35,213 nucleotides of DNA from Planctomycetaceae bacterium (GCA_002726245.1 PBSM01000147.1:1-35213), one strand, 5' to 3'. Shown: positions 7,468 to 16,933, numbered from the stretch's first letter. Numbers and translations: made by a program. Notes: a model not told the origin generated them from the sequence alone.

Positions 7468-10400
7468 TCAATCGATGAAGAAGAATTCGTTGCTGGTGAG
7501 GATCGCTCGCGATAATGCCACAAGTTCTGCTGAGGGTAGGGAAGCCACCGCGTCTGTTTGGGCATCACGATACTGCTGCAGGAAATCTTGCAGCGACGCC
7601 AATTCATCCGCCTGTGGCTCCCTTCCGAATGCTGAGAGAAACACTGAGGCGATCCGTGTTGCATCATCATCGATCACTTCAAGCCAAGCGGCCAAAGCCT
7701 CCGACTGCTCACGAACGAAGGACGAGTTCATCAGGAACAACGCCTGAGCCGGAACATTTGAAGTCCTGCGGTTGGATGTGCTCGAGTTTCGATCTGGTCC
7801 GTCGAAGTGGTCGAGAATCGAGTGGCGGAACAGTCTCTGAGTCAGCAGGTACACGCTTCGTCGGTTCGTGGACGGTTCCAAGTGGAACGGGTTGTTGAGG
7901 CTGAATCGATTCTGGTACCACGGTGGCATCGGGTGTGCGCCGCCCTGACTGCGATCGAGTTCTCCGCTGACCGCGAGCATCGCATCACGGATGGCTTCCG
8001 TATCAAGTCGTCGTCTCGGATATCTCGCCACGAAGATGTTTTCTGGGTCGTCAGAGGTGACGCTTGCCGGTGCCGAGGAGCTTAGTTGATAAGACTCACT
8101 CAACATAATTCGGCGGTGCAACTCCTTGAGAGACCACCCGTCTCGCACAAATGTCTCGGCGAGCCAATCGAGCAGAGCCGGATGCGACGGCTTCGACCCC
8201 TGTCGACCGAAGTTGTCAGGCGTCGCAACCAGCCCTCGGCCGAAGTGCTGCTGCCAGATTCGATTCACGAGGACTCGCGCGGTGAGTGGATGGTCCGGGC
8301 GAGTGAGCCAGCGCGCCAGCTCGAGCCGTCCGGAACCGCTGCCGATTGTCGGCGGCGTCTGGCCATCAAAGACTTGCAAGAACCGACGCGCAACCACGCC
8401 CCCCGGCTGGCGAGGATTCCCTCGACGATGCAACTTCGCATCGTGCGGCTTCCCTTCGGAAACCGCGAAGACAAACTCAACCGGCGGGTCCTCGGCCCTA
8501 CGCTGCTTCTCCTTCTTGATCCAAGTTAGGCCGTGAAGCATCAACTCGCGGAACTGGCCGCCGCGGAAGCCAAGCAGCTCTTCCCGACGTCTTTTGAGTT
8601 CCTTTAGCTGTGTCTCGACAGGATCAGTCTCTGTCTTCTGAACCATGTCAATCTGCTCGGAAACGGCCTTGAATTCGTCCAGCGTTGGCTTGAGCCACGG
8701 CCGGTGATGATTGTTGATCTGGTACTCGTACCGGGTGATGAGTGCCCAATATTCGTCAGCCTGCTGAGAAGACTCAAGGTTCGGGTTGGCTGGCGATAAA
8801 TCGGACGGTGATTTCTCGTTCGACATGCCCATCCACGGATAGGTCGTGCTGTCGAAGATCCCGTAAAGACCGTAGTAGTCGGTGTTGAGGATTGGGTCGA
8901 ACTTATGGTCGTGGCAACGGGCGCAACGGAGGGTCAGACCGAGTACGCCGCGTCCAATCGTGTCGATCGTGTCCTCGATCGTCAGATGAATGTCGTCTCT
9001 CTTCGTGTTGCCGAAGCGCCTCGATAGTGCGATGAACCCGGTCGCCACGGTGAGGCCGCGTGCGGTCGCGTCACGCTCTGCGTTGCGAGCGAGAATGTCT
9101 CCCGCGATCTGGGCTCGCAGGAATTCGTCGAACGGCAGGTCGGCATTTAACGAATCGATGACCCAGTTGCGATAGAGGTACGCGGTTTGAATCGGAATGT
9201 CGCCGACATCTCCCTGTGTGTCCGCGTATCGGGCGACGTCGAGCCACAGCCGACCCGCCCGCTCGCCGTAGTGCTGTGAACCGAGCAAGCGATCAACTAC
9301 CCTCGCAAACGCCAGCTGATCGTTATCAGGGTCGTCCACGAAGTTCTGAATCTCATCGGGAGTTGGTGGGAGCCCGATGAGATCGAACGTGGCGCGACGG
9401 ATGAGTGTCCGCCGGTCTGCTCGTTCGGTTGCCTGAATGCCAGACTCGCGCCGTTTGGCTTCGAGGAATCGATCGATTGGCGAGGATGCCCATCGCGGCT
9501 CATCAATCGGCGGCGGCGGGACAATTCTGCGAGGTTGAAGTGCCCAGTCTTCCACGGGGTCGATGGTCAATTCGAGGGATGACTTGGCGACGCTGCTCGA
9601 CGTGCTCGTAGCGACCTCCGTTGAGCTGCCCGGCCAGATCGCGCCGTCGTCAATCCACCGGCGGAGCGCGGCGACCTCCTCGTTCGAGAGCGAGTCGGAC
9701 TTCTCCGGCGGCATATGGAGTTCTTTGTGCGTCCGTTTTACCGCCTGGATTAACAGGCTGTCCTCGGCTCGTCCCGGAATGATCGTAGGGCCATACTCGC
9801 CGCCGTCGACCAGTGTCCGACGCGATGCGACTGACAGAACAGACTCCGCATCGGCTTCGCCCGAGTGGCAGTCGCCACACCTTTGAACCAAAAGCGGACG
9901 AACTTGCAACTCGAAGAGCTCTTCTTTGGCTGCCAATGCCGTGGCGCTCTTCGGCCTAGTCTTCATCGAATTCAAACCTGCCTTGCGATGCTGCCCCACC
10001 ACCTCAGCAGATAACGCACGATCGTAGAGAGCGAACTCATCGATGAGCCCCTGCCAGGGCGAGTTCGGGTGAACTCCGTTTCCGATTCGCAACGGGCCGT
10101 TGTTGTCGATCTTCGTCGAGGACGGAAACGTCGATTGATTGACCTCGAGGCCATCGAGAAACGCTTGCATCGTCCCTGTCGGTCTCGAACGGTCGACAAC
10201 GATGGCGGCGTGGTGCCACTTGCCATCTCCTGCAGCCTTGCCGCCAGCCGGATTGCGGATCGAAACGCCGAAAGCGTTTTCCGAGGTGTCATGAATTCGG
10301 AAGTGATAATTGCCGTCCTGGCGCGCTCGATAGAACCACATCGAGTTCCGAGAAAACTGCGGCTCGTCGGCTTTGTAGAACAGGCTCGAATTGACGACGT

Positions 10401-10755
10401 TGTCCGACACCGGAGCTTCGTCGAGCAGCCAAAGTTCAAGCGTGAACGAGCCGTTGAGGATGTCCTCGACGGCAGCATCCTGCTCCGGATTCAGTTCCGA
10501 CTCGATCCGACCAGCCAGGTGAGCGCGCCCGAAGGAAGCGGCCAGCCCGCTGATTCCCCGTCGCCACGGGCCGTTCGCCCGCGCACGACCGTTCGCGCCC
10601 CCTGCTTCGTCGCGAACAATATCGCCGGAGACGGCTTCAAACCGCCAATAGAGAACGGGCTCGTCGGAACGGATTGTCGCGGTATAGTCCGCTGCTAGTG
10701 GGCGACCGGCAAGGAGTAATGCGACCACAAACAACCGGATTGAAAGCTTCTTCAT
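7468..10755 (-). CDS. LamG-PSCyt1-DUF1549-DUF1553 exported cytochrome
   Basis: This 1095-residue protein has a Sec signal (1-21) and a LamG/concanavalin-like domain (about 25-260, with SFTLELWL, GKWHHAAIVVD and WQGLIDEFALYDRALS). A PSCyt1 domain follows, with haem motif CGDCH at 293-297 and MPP at 348-350. DUF1549 spans about 420-640 and carries a second CxxCH (CARCH, 611-615) in the family stretch CHDHKFDPI. DUF1553 lies at about 790-1050, with ARVLVNRIWQQHFGRGLV, RRLDTEAIRDAML and the late NRRTSNVPAQALFLMN block. It is full length and likely binds two c-type haems outside the cytoplasm, while the LamG domain may bind a polysaccharide. It is cotranscribed with the DUF1501 gene. The reaction catalysed by these giant planctomycete cytochromes is not known. 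No strong ribosome binding site precedes the ATG. Confidence 0.94.
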   Translation of the reverse strand: MKKLSIRLFVVALLLAGRPLAADYTATIRSDEPVLYWRFEAVSGDIVRDEAGGANGRARANGPWRRGISGLAASFGRAHLAGRIESELNPEQDAAVEDILNGSFTLELWLLDEAPVSDNVVNSSLFYKADEPQFSRNSMWFYRARQDGNYHFRIHDTSENAFGVSIRNPAGGKAAGDGKWHHAAIVVDRSRPTGTMQAFLDGLEVNQSTFPSSTKIDNNGPLRIGNGVHPNSPWQGLIDEFALYDRALSAEVVGQHRKAGLNSMKTRPKSATALAAKEELFELQVRPLLVQRCGDCHSGEADAESVLSVASRRTLVDGGEYGPTIIPGRAEDSLLIQAVKRTHKELHMPPEKSDSLSNEEVAALRRWIDDGAIWPGSSTEVATSTSSSVAKSSLELTIDPVEDWALQPRRIVPPPPIDEPRWASSPIDRFLEAKRRESGIQATERADRRTLIRRATFDLIGLPPTPDEIQNFVDDPDNDQLAFARVVDRLLGSQHYGERAGRLWLDVARYADTQGDVGDIPIQTAYLYRNWVIDSLNADLPFDEFLRAQIAGDILARNAERDATARGLTVATGFIALSRRFGNTKRDDIHLTIEDTIDTIGRGVLGLTLRCARCHDHKFDPILNTDYYGLYGIFDSTTYPWMGMSNEKSPSDLSPANPNLESSQQADEYWALITRYEYQINNHHRPWLKPTLDEFKAVSEQIDMVQKTETDPVETQLKELKRRREELLGFRGGQFRELMLHGLTWIKKEKQRRAEDPPVEFVFAVSEGKPHDAKLHRRGNPRQPGGVVARRFLQVFDGQTPPTIGSGSGRLELARWLTRPDHPLTARVLVNRIWQQHFGRGLVATPDNFGRQGSKPSHPALLDWLAETFVRDGWSLKELHRRIMLSESYQLSSSAPASVTSDDPENIFVARYPRRRLDTEAIRDAMLAVSGELDRSQGGAHPMPPWYQNRFSLNNPFHLEPSTNRRSVYLLTQRLFRHSILDHFDGPDRNSSTSNRRTSNVPAQALFLMNSSFVREQSEALAAWLEVIDDDATRIASVFLSAFGREPQADELASLQDFLQQYRDAQTDAVASLPSAELVALSRAILTSNEFFFID

Positions 10756-10882
10756 GATGCTATTCTACGAAGAACGACAAGGCCGTGCGATTCGGATGGC
10801 GATCGTCCAGAACTTCACCCTGTCGCGCAGGAAGTACGACGGTCGATACCGAGGTGGTGGCTCTCCACGGGTTGGGGTATGT

Positions 10883-11620
10883 TCAGTACCTCTTTGTCCA
10901 GTTCGCAAAGTACTCTGGAGCCCACTTGCGGGCGAGGTGGATGGTTTGATGGGCGTGCATGCCGTGTGGTAGAGCTTCCTCGGCTTCCACCCAGGCTTCT
11001 GCAGCTTCCAAAGTTGGCAACTCGATGATCCACGCCCGGTGCCAATCCGCCTGCGGCGATAAGAGTCCAACCCCCTCGATTCGCATCAATCCGTGCTTTC
11101 GCGCAATGTCTTGCATCAAAGCGATGTGTCGCGCATCGCCACGTTCATCGGGTGTCAGCGCTTCGGCCCCAGGCAGATATCGAGCGAACATCAAAACAAC
11201 GATGCTGCTCGGATCAATCTTCAATTCGGGAATGGTGTGCGGGTCTGCGGCCCGGGGGACACTCGCGGCAGCAGGCTTCGTCACCCACGCCGAATACCGA
11301 CTGGGATCGAGAGGTCTGGAAAGGTGATACTCGTAATGGCCATAGAGTCCGTAGGGTGGAGCCATCTCTGCTCGAATCCACGTCTCGGCGCCTTCCATCG
11401 TCGGGAACTCGATCAGCCAGAAACGTTGCCAATTGCCCTGGCGTCCGATTAGGCGAAAGCCTTCCAAACGCGACATCCCGTGCTGTTCGGCAATAGACAG
11501 CATCAGATTGACATGTGTTTGCTCAAACTCGCTTCGCTCCGCGTCACTCAACTGATGCCATGAAGGTAGCCGACCGCCTTTGAAGAGAATAACAACACTG
11601 TTGGGTTCCAGACCAGTCAC
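10883..11620 (-). CDS. Tandem-duplicated ferredoxin-like (dimeric alpha/beta barrel) protein
   Basis: This 245-residue protein has no signal peptide and consists of two homologous halves (about 9-112 and 139-241) joined by an alanine-rich linker. Each half has the same pattern: strand SxVVxL, a helix, HGxxRxEG, a strand, an aromatic W-RxW-IEL/FPTxExAExW block, then LxR and a closing aromatic segment. This resembles the dimeric alpha/beta-barrel fold of ABM, YCII and EthD-like proteins, here as a covalent pseudo-dimer. The start is a GTG with GGAG 8 bases upstream. It stands between an exported hydrolase gene upstream and the LamG cytochrome gene downstream on the same strand. I do not recognise an exact family and give no substrate; a small monooxygenase, isomerase or binding role would fit the fold. 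Confidence 0.82.
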   Translation of the reverse strand: MTGLEPNSVVILFKGGRLPSWHQLSDAERSEFEQTHVNLMLSIAEQHGMSRLEGFRLIGRQGNWQRFWLIEFPTMEGAETWIRAEMAPPYGLYGHYEYHLSRPLDPSRYSAWVTKPAAASVPRAADPHTIPELKIDPSSIVVLMFARYLPGAEALTPDERGDARHIALMQDIARKHGLMRIEGVGLLSPQADWHRAWIIELPTLEAAEAWVEAEEALPHGMHAHQTIHLARKWAPEYFANWTKRY

Positions 11621-11668
11621 GCTTACTGCTCCATCGCTTGGTGGCTCATCTATTCCGGTGACGCCGCA

Positions 11669-12895
11669 TCAGCGTCTATCAAGATGCCAATGTAATGACG
11701 AAAGCTGTTTCATTTCAAGCCACTCCGCAGCCGCCGAGACGAGCCGCGTTCTAGTTGCCTCGGGCGGCTTCAGGTGCGTGTCCATAAATCCATAGATTAG
11801 CTGACGCGACTCGTGCGCGACGGAATGCCCACGGCCGTGGACGTAGAAGCCGACGTTCTCCGCAGCACCTTCTAGCTCGTATACATCCATGATCTTCATG
11901 AGCATCAGCGGCCGTTGTCGTTGAGTCGGACCAGGGCCGTCGTTCAGACCCGAGAGATCCAGGAAAGCGCGGGGAGCGATCAGCGAGATGATTTCGTGGA
12001 AGTCGATCGGCGGCATCTCACCTTGGAGCAGACCTTCGCGAATCGGCTTGAAGTAAACATACCAGCGGTCGCGCGACCACGCTTCGACGCGCGAATTGTG
12101 TCGAAAGAAGGATGCTCCACAATTGCACGCCGACGCTTTGATGCGATCGTCGTACGCCGCCAGAAAAAATGTTCCGTGGCCACCCAACGAATGCCCGAGC
12201 GCGCCGATCCGCTCGTTATCGACCTCCTCGAGCGTTTGTAACACGTCGATCGCGATGGAATGCTCATACGTGAACTTCCCAACTGCAGTCCACTGGGGAT
12301 GCTTCCTGTAAAATTGCCCTGTTTCGTATGGGCCTTCCGCGGGAATCCTGTGACCGGACACAAAGTGCTCGGGAGCGATGACGACGTAACCGCGACGACA
12401 AAGATGATCGAGATAAGCCTTGTCTGGATTGTCGATCAGCCCCGCGACTCGTTGCTTGCCATGCTTGAAGGTGCCGTGCAGGGCCACGATCGCCGGGGCT
12501 GGGCCGGCGAGTTCCATGGGAATGCCTAGATACGCATGCGCCCGCTCGTCGGCTCCCACGGCGTAGCTGATCAGTTTCCGCCGGTAGACGCCGTCGACGA
12601 CAACTTCTTCGAGCACTTTCAAATCCAGAGGCGGCCTTTCCGGCTTGTACTGATCGCGAAGCAGTTCAAGGTATCGCCGCTTGAGCACTGCGCGTCGCTT
12701 CCGCCAGTCGTCCTTAGTCTCGATTCCTTCCGTCAGATCATCCCACGACGAACGGATCTCGGGGACTCTAAAGAGCTCGGGTTGTTTGCGATTCTGAGCC
12801 TTCGCGTTGCCGCAAAGAACGACAAGGAACGCAAGGAGGAAGACGACGAGAAGCGGCAGGAAGTTGCTTCTGGGGATGGAGGGGGATCGTGGCAT
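11669..12895 (-). CDS. Exported alpha/beta hydrolase (acetyl-xylan-esterase/dienelactone-hydrolase-like)
   Basis: The 408-residue product has a signal or anchor segment at about 11-33 (ending NAKAQ). The core is an alpha/beta-hydrolase: a strand before ALHGTFKHG (138-146, oxyanion region), the nucleophile elbow GHSLGG with S236, a likely acid D319 in SGLNDG and histidine H357 in GRGHS. It resembles the large exported acetyl esterase/prolyl-oligopeptidase-like hydrolases common in planctomycetes. The start ATG has GGAG about 9 bases upstream. The stop lies 48 bases upstream of the next minus-strand gene, so they may be cotranscribed. It diverges from the Gfo/Idh/MocA gene at 13269. The substrate is unknown; a carbohydrate ester is plausible from the neighbouring glycan enzymes. 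Confidence 0.9.
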   Translation of the reverse strand: MPRSPSIPRSNFLPLLVVFLLAFLVVLCGNAKAQNRKQPELFRVPEIRSSWDDLTEGIETKDDWRKRRAVLKRRYLELLRDQYKPERPPLDLKVLEEVVVDGVYRRKLISYAVGADERAHAYLGIPMELAGPAPAIVALHGTFKHGKQRVAGLIDNPDKAYLDHLCRRGYVVIAPEHFVSGHRIPAEGPYETGQFYRKHPQWTAVGKFTYEHSIAIDVLQTLEEVDNERIGALGHSLGGHGTFFLAAYDDRIKASACNCGASFFRHNSRVEAWSRDRWYVYFKPIREGLLQGEMPPIDFHEIISLIAPRAFLDLSGLNDGPGPTQRQRPLMLMKIMDVYELEGAAENVGFYVHGRGHSVAHESRQLIYGFMDTHLKPPEATRTRLVSAAAEWLEMKQLSSLHWHLDRR

Positions 12896-13268
12896 GGCGT
12901 TCGACTCCGCTGAGCGTGGATGGACTCATCTTACCCGCAAGAATCGCACAAAGACGCGAAGAAACCAAGCATCGTGGAGTTCCTTTGCGGCTAGTCGTTG
13001 GCGGCATTGGCAGCTGGTTCATGGTCGTGGGGCACGAGGATGTGATGATGCGGAAGAGTGATCGCATCTATCAGAAAAGCTCGACGACGGGCCGGGCGGC
13101 TGGTACGTTGGATCAGCAACGCAGGCGAGCCCGAGCCGCTCCAGTGGCGGCCAGGCCAGGTTTTGTCGGGCAGTCTGTGGTGGATTGACTACAACCACGC
13201 GCCGCCCGGCACCGGTTATATGCACATGGTCTTCACTCACGAAGCCAGCCGCAACTACAGGACGAATC
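12896..13268. other. Divergent intergenic region without a supported gene
   Basis: This 373-base gap separates the minus-strand hydrolase from the plus-strand oxidoreductase and must hold both promoters, but no clear sigma-70 pair stands out. Several open frames cross it on both strands; all look like chance frames in GC-rich sequence. One of them runs into the oxidoreductase from 13185 but its extra N-terminus has no signal character, so it is not used. Confidence 0.45.
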
Positions 13269-14582
13269 ATGCGACAGCACACCTATCCCAACCGACGGGA
13301 GTTCGTCAAAGCGTCGTCGGCCACTCTCGCGGGCATCGCCGTCGGTGTTTGGACTGGGACGGTCCAAAGTGCGTCGAAGTCTCCGAATGAGAAGCTCAAC
13401 ATCGGCTGTATCGGCGTGGGCGGCAAAGGCTGGGTCGACATGACGAGCGTTCGGAACGAGAACATCGTCGCGATTTGTGACGTCGATTCCGACCGGCTGA
13501 GCAAAGCGAGTTCCGAATTCCCCAAAGCGGAGAAGTTTGCCGACTTTCGCAAGCTGCTCGAGCGCAAAGAGATCGACGCGGTCACAGTCAGCACGCCTGA
13601 TCATACGCACGCCGTGGCCAGCATGGGGGCGATGAAGTTGGGCAAACACGTCTACTGCCAGAAGCCGCTTGCGCATTCGATCTACGAAGTCCAACAGATG
13701 ATCGAAACCGCTCGCGCGCAAAAGGTTGCCACGCAGATGGGCAACCAGGGTCACAGCGAGCCAGGTACACGGAGGATGGTCGAGTGGATTCAGGCCGGTG
13801 GATTGGGACCGGTCCGAGAGGTGCATGTCTGGACCGATCGTCCGATCTGGCCGCAGGGCATGGACCGACCAACAGGGATGAAGACGATTCCCTCGACGCT
13901 GGATTGGGATCTGTGGCTCGGTCCAGCTGCCGAGCGGCCCTATCAAGACGGCTATCATCCCTTCGACTGGCGTGGATTCTGGGACTTCGGCACTGGCGCG
14001 CTGGGCGACATGGCCTGTCACAATACGGACATCGCCTACTGGGCGCTCGAGCTGGCGGACCCGATCGCCGTCGAAGCGAAATCGTCGGGCCTCAATACAG
14101 AGACCGCGCCGAAGTGGTCGAAGATCCGCTACGAGTTTCCAAAACGTGGCTCGCTGCCACCGGTCACTTTGACTTGGTACGACGGCGGGCAGAAGCCGCC
14201 CGCGGAGCTGGCACCGGACGTGAAACTCGGCACCAACGGCTCCAACGGCTCCATCTTCGTCGGCGACAAGGCAACGCTGCACGTGCCGCATTATTGGGGT
14301 GAAGGCAAGATCGTCAAAGGTGAAGCCGCCCCGCGCCCGGCAAAAACGATTCCCGACTCTCCAGGCCACTATCAGGAATGGATCAATGCTTGCAAAGGCG
14401 GCCCAGCGGCCCTGTCGAACTTCGACAACGCTGGCCCGCTGACCGCGATGGTGCTACTCGGCAACATCGCCCTGCGTACTGGCAAACGCTGCCAATGGGA
14501 CGCAAAGACATTGTCAGTTCCCGGCGTTCCCGAAGCAGATGTATTGATTCGTGGCGAGTATCGGCAGGGTTGGACACTGTAG
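13269..14582 (+). CDS. Gfo/Idh/MocA-family oxidoreductase, Tat-exported
   Basis: The 437-residue protein begins with a twin-arginine-like signal (PNRREFVKAS, then ATLAGIAVGVW). The Rossmann domain follows with the glycine-rich NAD(P) motif at 45-54 (IGCIGVGGKG), the acidic DVDSDR end of strand two, TPDHTHA (109-115) and the QKP lysine motif (K132) that replaces the usual EKP. The C-terminal Gfo/Idh/MocA domain includes the stretch GDMACHNTDIAYWAL. The start at 13269 is chosen over an upstream frame because it has AGGA 7 bases upstream and begins directly at the Tat signal. Exported members of this family are numerous in planctomycetes and act on sugars or sugar-like alcohols; the substrate here is unknown. 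It heads the plus-strand glycan-related island. Confidence 0.94.
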   Translation: MRQHTYPNRREFVKASSATLAGIAVGVWTGTVQSASKSPNEKLNIGCIGVGGKGWVDMTSVRNENIVAICDVDSDRLSKASSEFPKAEKFADFRKLLERKEIDAVTVSTPDHTHAVASMGAMKLGKHVYCQKPLAHSIYEVQQMIETARAQKVATQMGNQGHSEPGTRRMVEWIQAGGLGPVREVHVWTDRPIWPQGMDRPTGMKTIPSTLDWDLWLGPAAERPYQDGYHPFDWRGFWDFGTGALGDMACHNTDIAYWALELADPIAVEAKSSGLNTETAPKWSKIRYEFPKRGSLPPVTLTWYDGGQKPPAELAPDVKLGTNGSNGSIFVGDKATLHVPHYWGEGKIVKGEAAPRPAKTIPDSPGHYQEWINACKGGPAALSNFDNAGPLTAMVLLGNIALRTGKRCQWDAKTLSVPGVPEADVLIRGEYRQGWTL

Positions 14583-14629
14583 CCGCGGCCTGCTGGTCCC
14601 GACATCTGGCACGTTGAAGCGATAGAGCC

Positions 14630-15925
14630 ATGAACACAGCACGAATTAGAATTGTACTATCGCTAAGTTCACAGACTCGAACACTCTTGCGCATGCCGCT
14701 GGTTTTGCGGGTGAGTCTCGTCGGCTGGCTGATCGCCGCTACACTGTCGAACGCCATTCACGCGACCGAACCCGCGGTCGACTTTCAGATCCATCTGGAC
14801 GTGGCTCTTCAGGAACTGAGTCCCGACTATTGTTGGTTTCATCCGCGGGTCACTTCCGCGCCCGACTTAGGGAAGGATGGTGATCCGCTTGTCGTGCTCA
14901 CACTTCAAAAGCACCTCGGGGCGAGTGACCACTACTCCGGTCTGTACTACATGACCTCGAGGGACCTTGGACAGAGCTGGACGAAACCCGTTCTGCCGAA
15001 GCAACTCGAATGGCGACAAGGCGAAGACCGTGAAACGATTGGCGTGTGCGATGTGACTCCTGGCTGGCACGCAGCAAGCGAACGCATTCTCGCCATCGGC
15101 ACGCAGCTTCGTTACAACCAGGCCGGCGATCAGTTAATGGAAAGGCCAAGATCGTATGACGCCGCCTATGCGGTTTATGATCCGAAGACCGACGCATGGA
15201 CGGCTTGGAAGACGCTTGGCATGCCGATGGGCAACAACGGCCAGTTTCATCACATTGCGCCCGGATGCGTACAGTGGCTTGTCCAAGACGCTGGCTCGAT
15301 ACTGCTTCCACTTTATTATCAAGGTCCGAATGGAGGCCCCTATTCCGTGACGATCGTCCACGCAACCTTTGACGGTGAGAGAATGACGTACGTGGCGCAC
15401 GGCGACGAATTGAGCCTGGACGAAGTCCGTGGTCTGGTCGAACCTTCGCTAACTCGTTTTCATGGGAAATACTACCTCACCTTGCGAAACGATAACCGTG
15501 GCTACGTCACGTCCAGCGATGACGGATTGCACTTCGACGCGATCAAGCCTTGGACGTTCGATGATGGCCGTGAATTGGGAAGCTACAACACGCAACAGCA
15601 TTGGGTCACGCACAGCGACGGACTATTCCTTTCTTACACCCGACGTGGTGCCAACAATGACCATATTGTTCGCAACCGGGCACCGCTTTTCGTCGCCCGT
15701 GTCGACATGGAACGCCTGACGGTTCTTCGCGAAACAGAAAGAGTGTTGATACCCGAGCGTGGAGTTATGTTGGGGAATTTCGGAGTTGCCGCAGTCAACC
15801 AGCAAGAATCGTGGGTCACCGACTCAGAGTTTATCACCAATGGCGAATTACATCACCGTGGTGCCGACGGTAGCACATTCATCGCCAGGCTCAAGTGGAG
15901 TCAGCCGAACCGTCGCGAGAAGTAG
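14630..15925 (+). CDS. Secreted sialidase-like beta-propeller protein
   Basis: The 431-residue product has a hydrophobic signal segment (about 25-45, ending ATLSNAIHATE). A six-bladed sialidase/neuraminidase-like propeller follows, with Asp-box-like SRDLGQSW and SSDDGLHF. It shares a chain of distinctive stretches with the C-terminal domain of the protein at 17902-19845: WFHPR, GVCDVTP, HATFDG, QQHW-THSDGLFL-YTR, GNF-V and ESWVT. The two are clearly paralogues. It lacks the complete set of GH33 sialidase residues, with no YRIP at the start of the fold, so hydrolysis of sialic acid is not assured. An alternative ATG at 14693 would give a more compact signal peptide; neither has a strong Shine-Dalgarno. 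The gene follows the oxidoreductase after 47 bases. Confidence 0.88.
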   Translation: MNTARIRIVLSLSSQTRTLLRMPLVLRVSLVGWLIAATLSNAIHATEPAVDFQIHLDVALQELSPDYCWFHPRVTSAPDLGKDGDPLVVLTLQKHLGASDHYSGLYYMTSRDLGQSWTKPVLPKQLEWRQGEDRETIGVCDVTPGWHAASERILAIGTQLRYNQAGDQLMERPRSYDAAYAVYDPKTDAWTAWKTLGMPMGNNGQFHHIAPGCVQWLVQDAGSILLPLYYQGPNGGPYSVTIVHATFDGERMTYVAHGDELSLDEVRGLVEPSLTRFHGKYYLTLRNDNRGYVTSSDDGLHFDAIKPWTFDDGRELGSYNTQQHWVTHSDGLFLSYTRRGANNDHIVRNRAPLFVARVDMERLTVLRETERVLIPERGVMLGNFGVAAVNQQESWVTDSEFITNGELHHRGADGSTFIARLKWSQPNRREK

Positions 15926-16066
15926 TCTTAGCCCATGCCGTTTGTCGATCCGTTTCATCACCCTGCGGACTTTGTTCTGGGGCCGTCCGGACAGAATTTG
16001 CTACGCCCGCTCCTGGACGACCGTGATCAGAAACCAAGCCACCTTTGATCAACGAACAGAACGAAC

Positions 16067-16933
16067 ATGATCTTCAATAGACTTCGGCTGTCGGGCAGCC
16101 TTCGGACAATGAATGAGCATCTCGCGATCTTGTTGATGGTTGCGGCGACCTTAGCTATCGTCCCCGGCGGTATTAGCCTTGTTCAGGCAGAGCCACCGAT
16201 TCCAGTGGCTCATCGCGGACTGTTGCGACACGCGCCAGAAAACACACTTCCTGCGTTCGCCGCATGTCTCGAACTGGGGATGGGAGTTGAGCTAGATATT
16301 CGCACATCCAGAGACGGCCATCCGGTCATTCTGCACGACGACAGTGTCGAGCGGACAACCAACGGCTCCAACAAATCCATCCGTGATCTAACGCTGAAAG
16401 AGGTCAGGCAACTTGACGCTGGTGGTTGGTTCGACCCAGCCTTCGCCGGTGTTCGTGTCCCAACGCTTGAGGAAACACTCGCGCTGGTGAAGGCTCAAAA
16501 GCGTGGCGCGACAATCGTGGCCCTCAACGTAAAGCAGCTCACGCCTGCCGGTGAAGCGAAGCTCGTGTCGCTTGTGGAGAAGTATGGCCTGCTCGACGAG
16601 TCATTCGCGTTCGATCAGAATGCTGAGATAAGCCGGCGGCTGAAGAAGCTAAATCCAAAGTTTCGCATCGGACAAAACGTCAACCGCCAGAGCCTCGATG
16701 ACCGGCTTCAAGAAGACTTTCTGGATGTGTTTCTGCTGACTTTCGCCCCAACACGTGAGGAGGTGAATCGGCTGCATGAGCACAAGAAGCAAGTGCTGTT
16801 CAACTATGCCGGACCAGGTGACGCTCGCCGAAACCCCGAGACTTGGAAGCAAGTTCGAGCCGCCCGGATTGACGGCATGTTGACTGACTATCCGCTTGAA
16901 TGCCGAACTGTGTGGCGAACGACTAGACCCTAA
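16067..16933 (+). CDS. Glycerophosphodiester phosphodiesterase-like protein (GDPD)
   Basis: This 288-residue protein has an export signal at about 15-41 (ending SLVQAEP) and a GDPD TIM barrel. The family residues HRG (49-51, catalytic H49), PENT (57-60), ELD (75-77, metal ligands E75 and D77) and HDD (H90, second catalytic histidine) are all present. The strand that normally reads IEIK, carrying the third metal ligand, reads LNVK here, so the glutamate is replaced by asparagine. The C-terminal DGMLTDYP matches the family close. GDPD enzymes split glycerophosphodiesters to glycerol-3-phosphate and an alcohol; with the altered site the substrate may differ. An alternative start at 16109 begins at the signal peptide itself. 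It lies 141 bases after the sialidase-like gene and 45 before the frameshifted SGNH gene. Confidence 0.9.
   Translation: MIFNRLRLSGSLRTMNEHLAILLMVAATLAIVPGGISLVQAEPPIPVAHRGLLRHAPENTLPAFAACLELGMGVELDIRTSRDGHPVILHDDSVERTTNGSNKSIRDLTLKEVRQLDAGGWFDPAFAGVRVPTLEETLALVKAQKRGATIVALNVKQLTPAGEAKLVSLVEKYGLLDESFAFDQNAEISRRLKKLNPKFRIGQNVNRQSLDDRLQEDFLDVFLLTFAPTREEVNRLHEHKKQVLFNYAGPGDARRNPETWKQVRAARIDGMLTDYPLECRTVWRTTRP

Noticed and set aside
13233..14369. 378-codon minus-strand frame
   Set aside because: It is a shadow of the Gfo/Idh/MocA gene, which has clear NAD-binding motifs and a good start on the other strand.
15935..16048. 37-codon plus-strand frame between the sialidase-like and GDPD genes
   Set aside because: The translation (starting MPFVDPFHHPADF) looks somewhat protein-like but has no ribosome binding site and no known match by eye; it may be gene debris.
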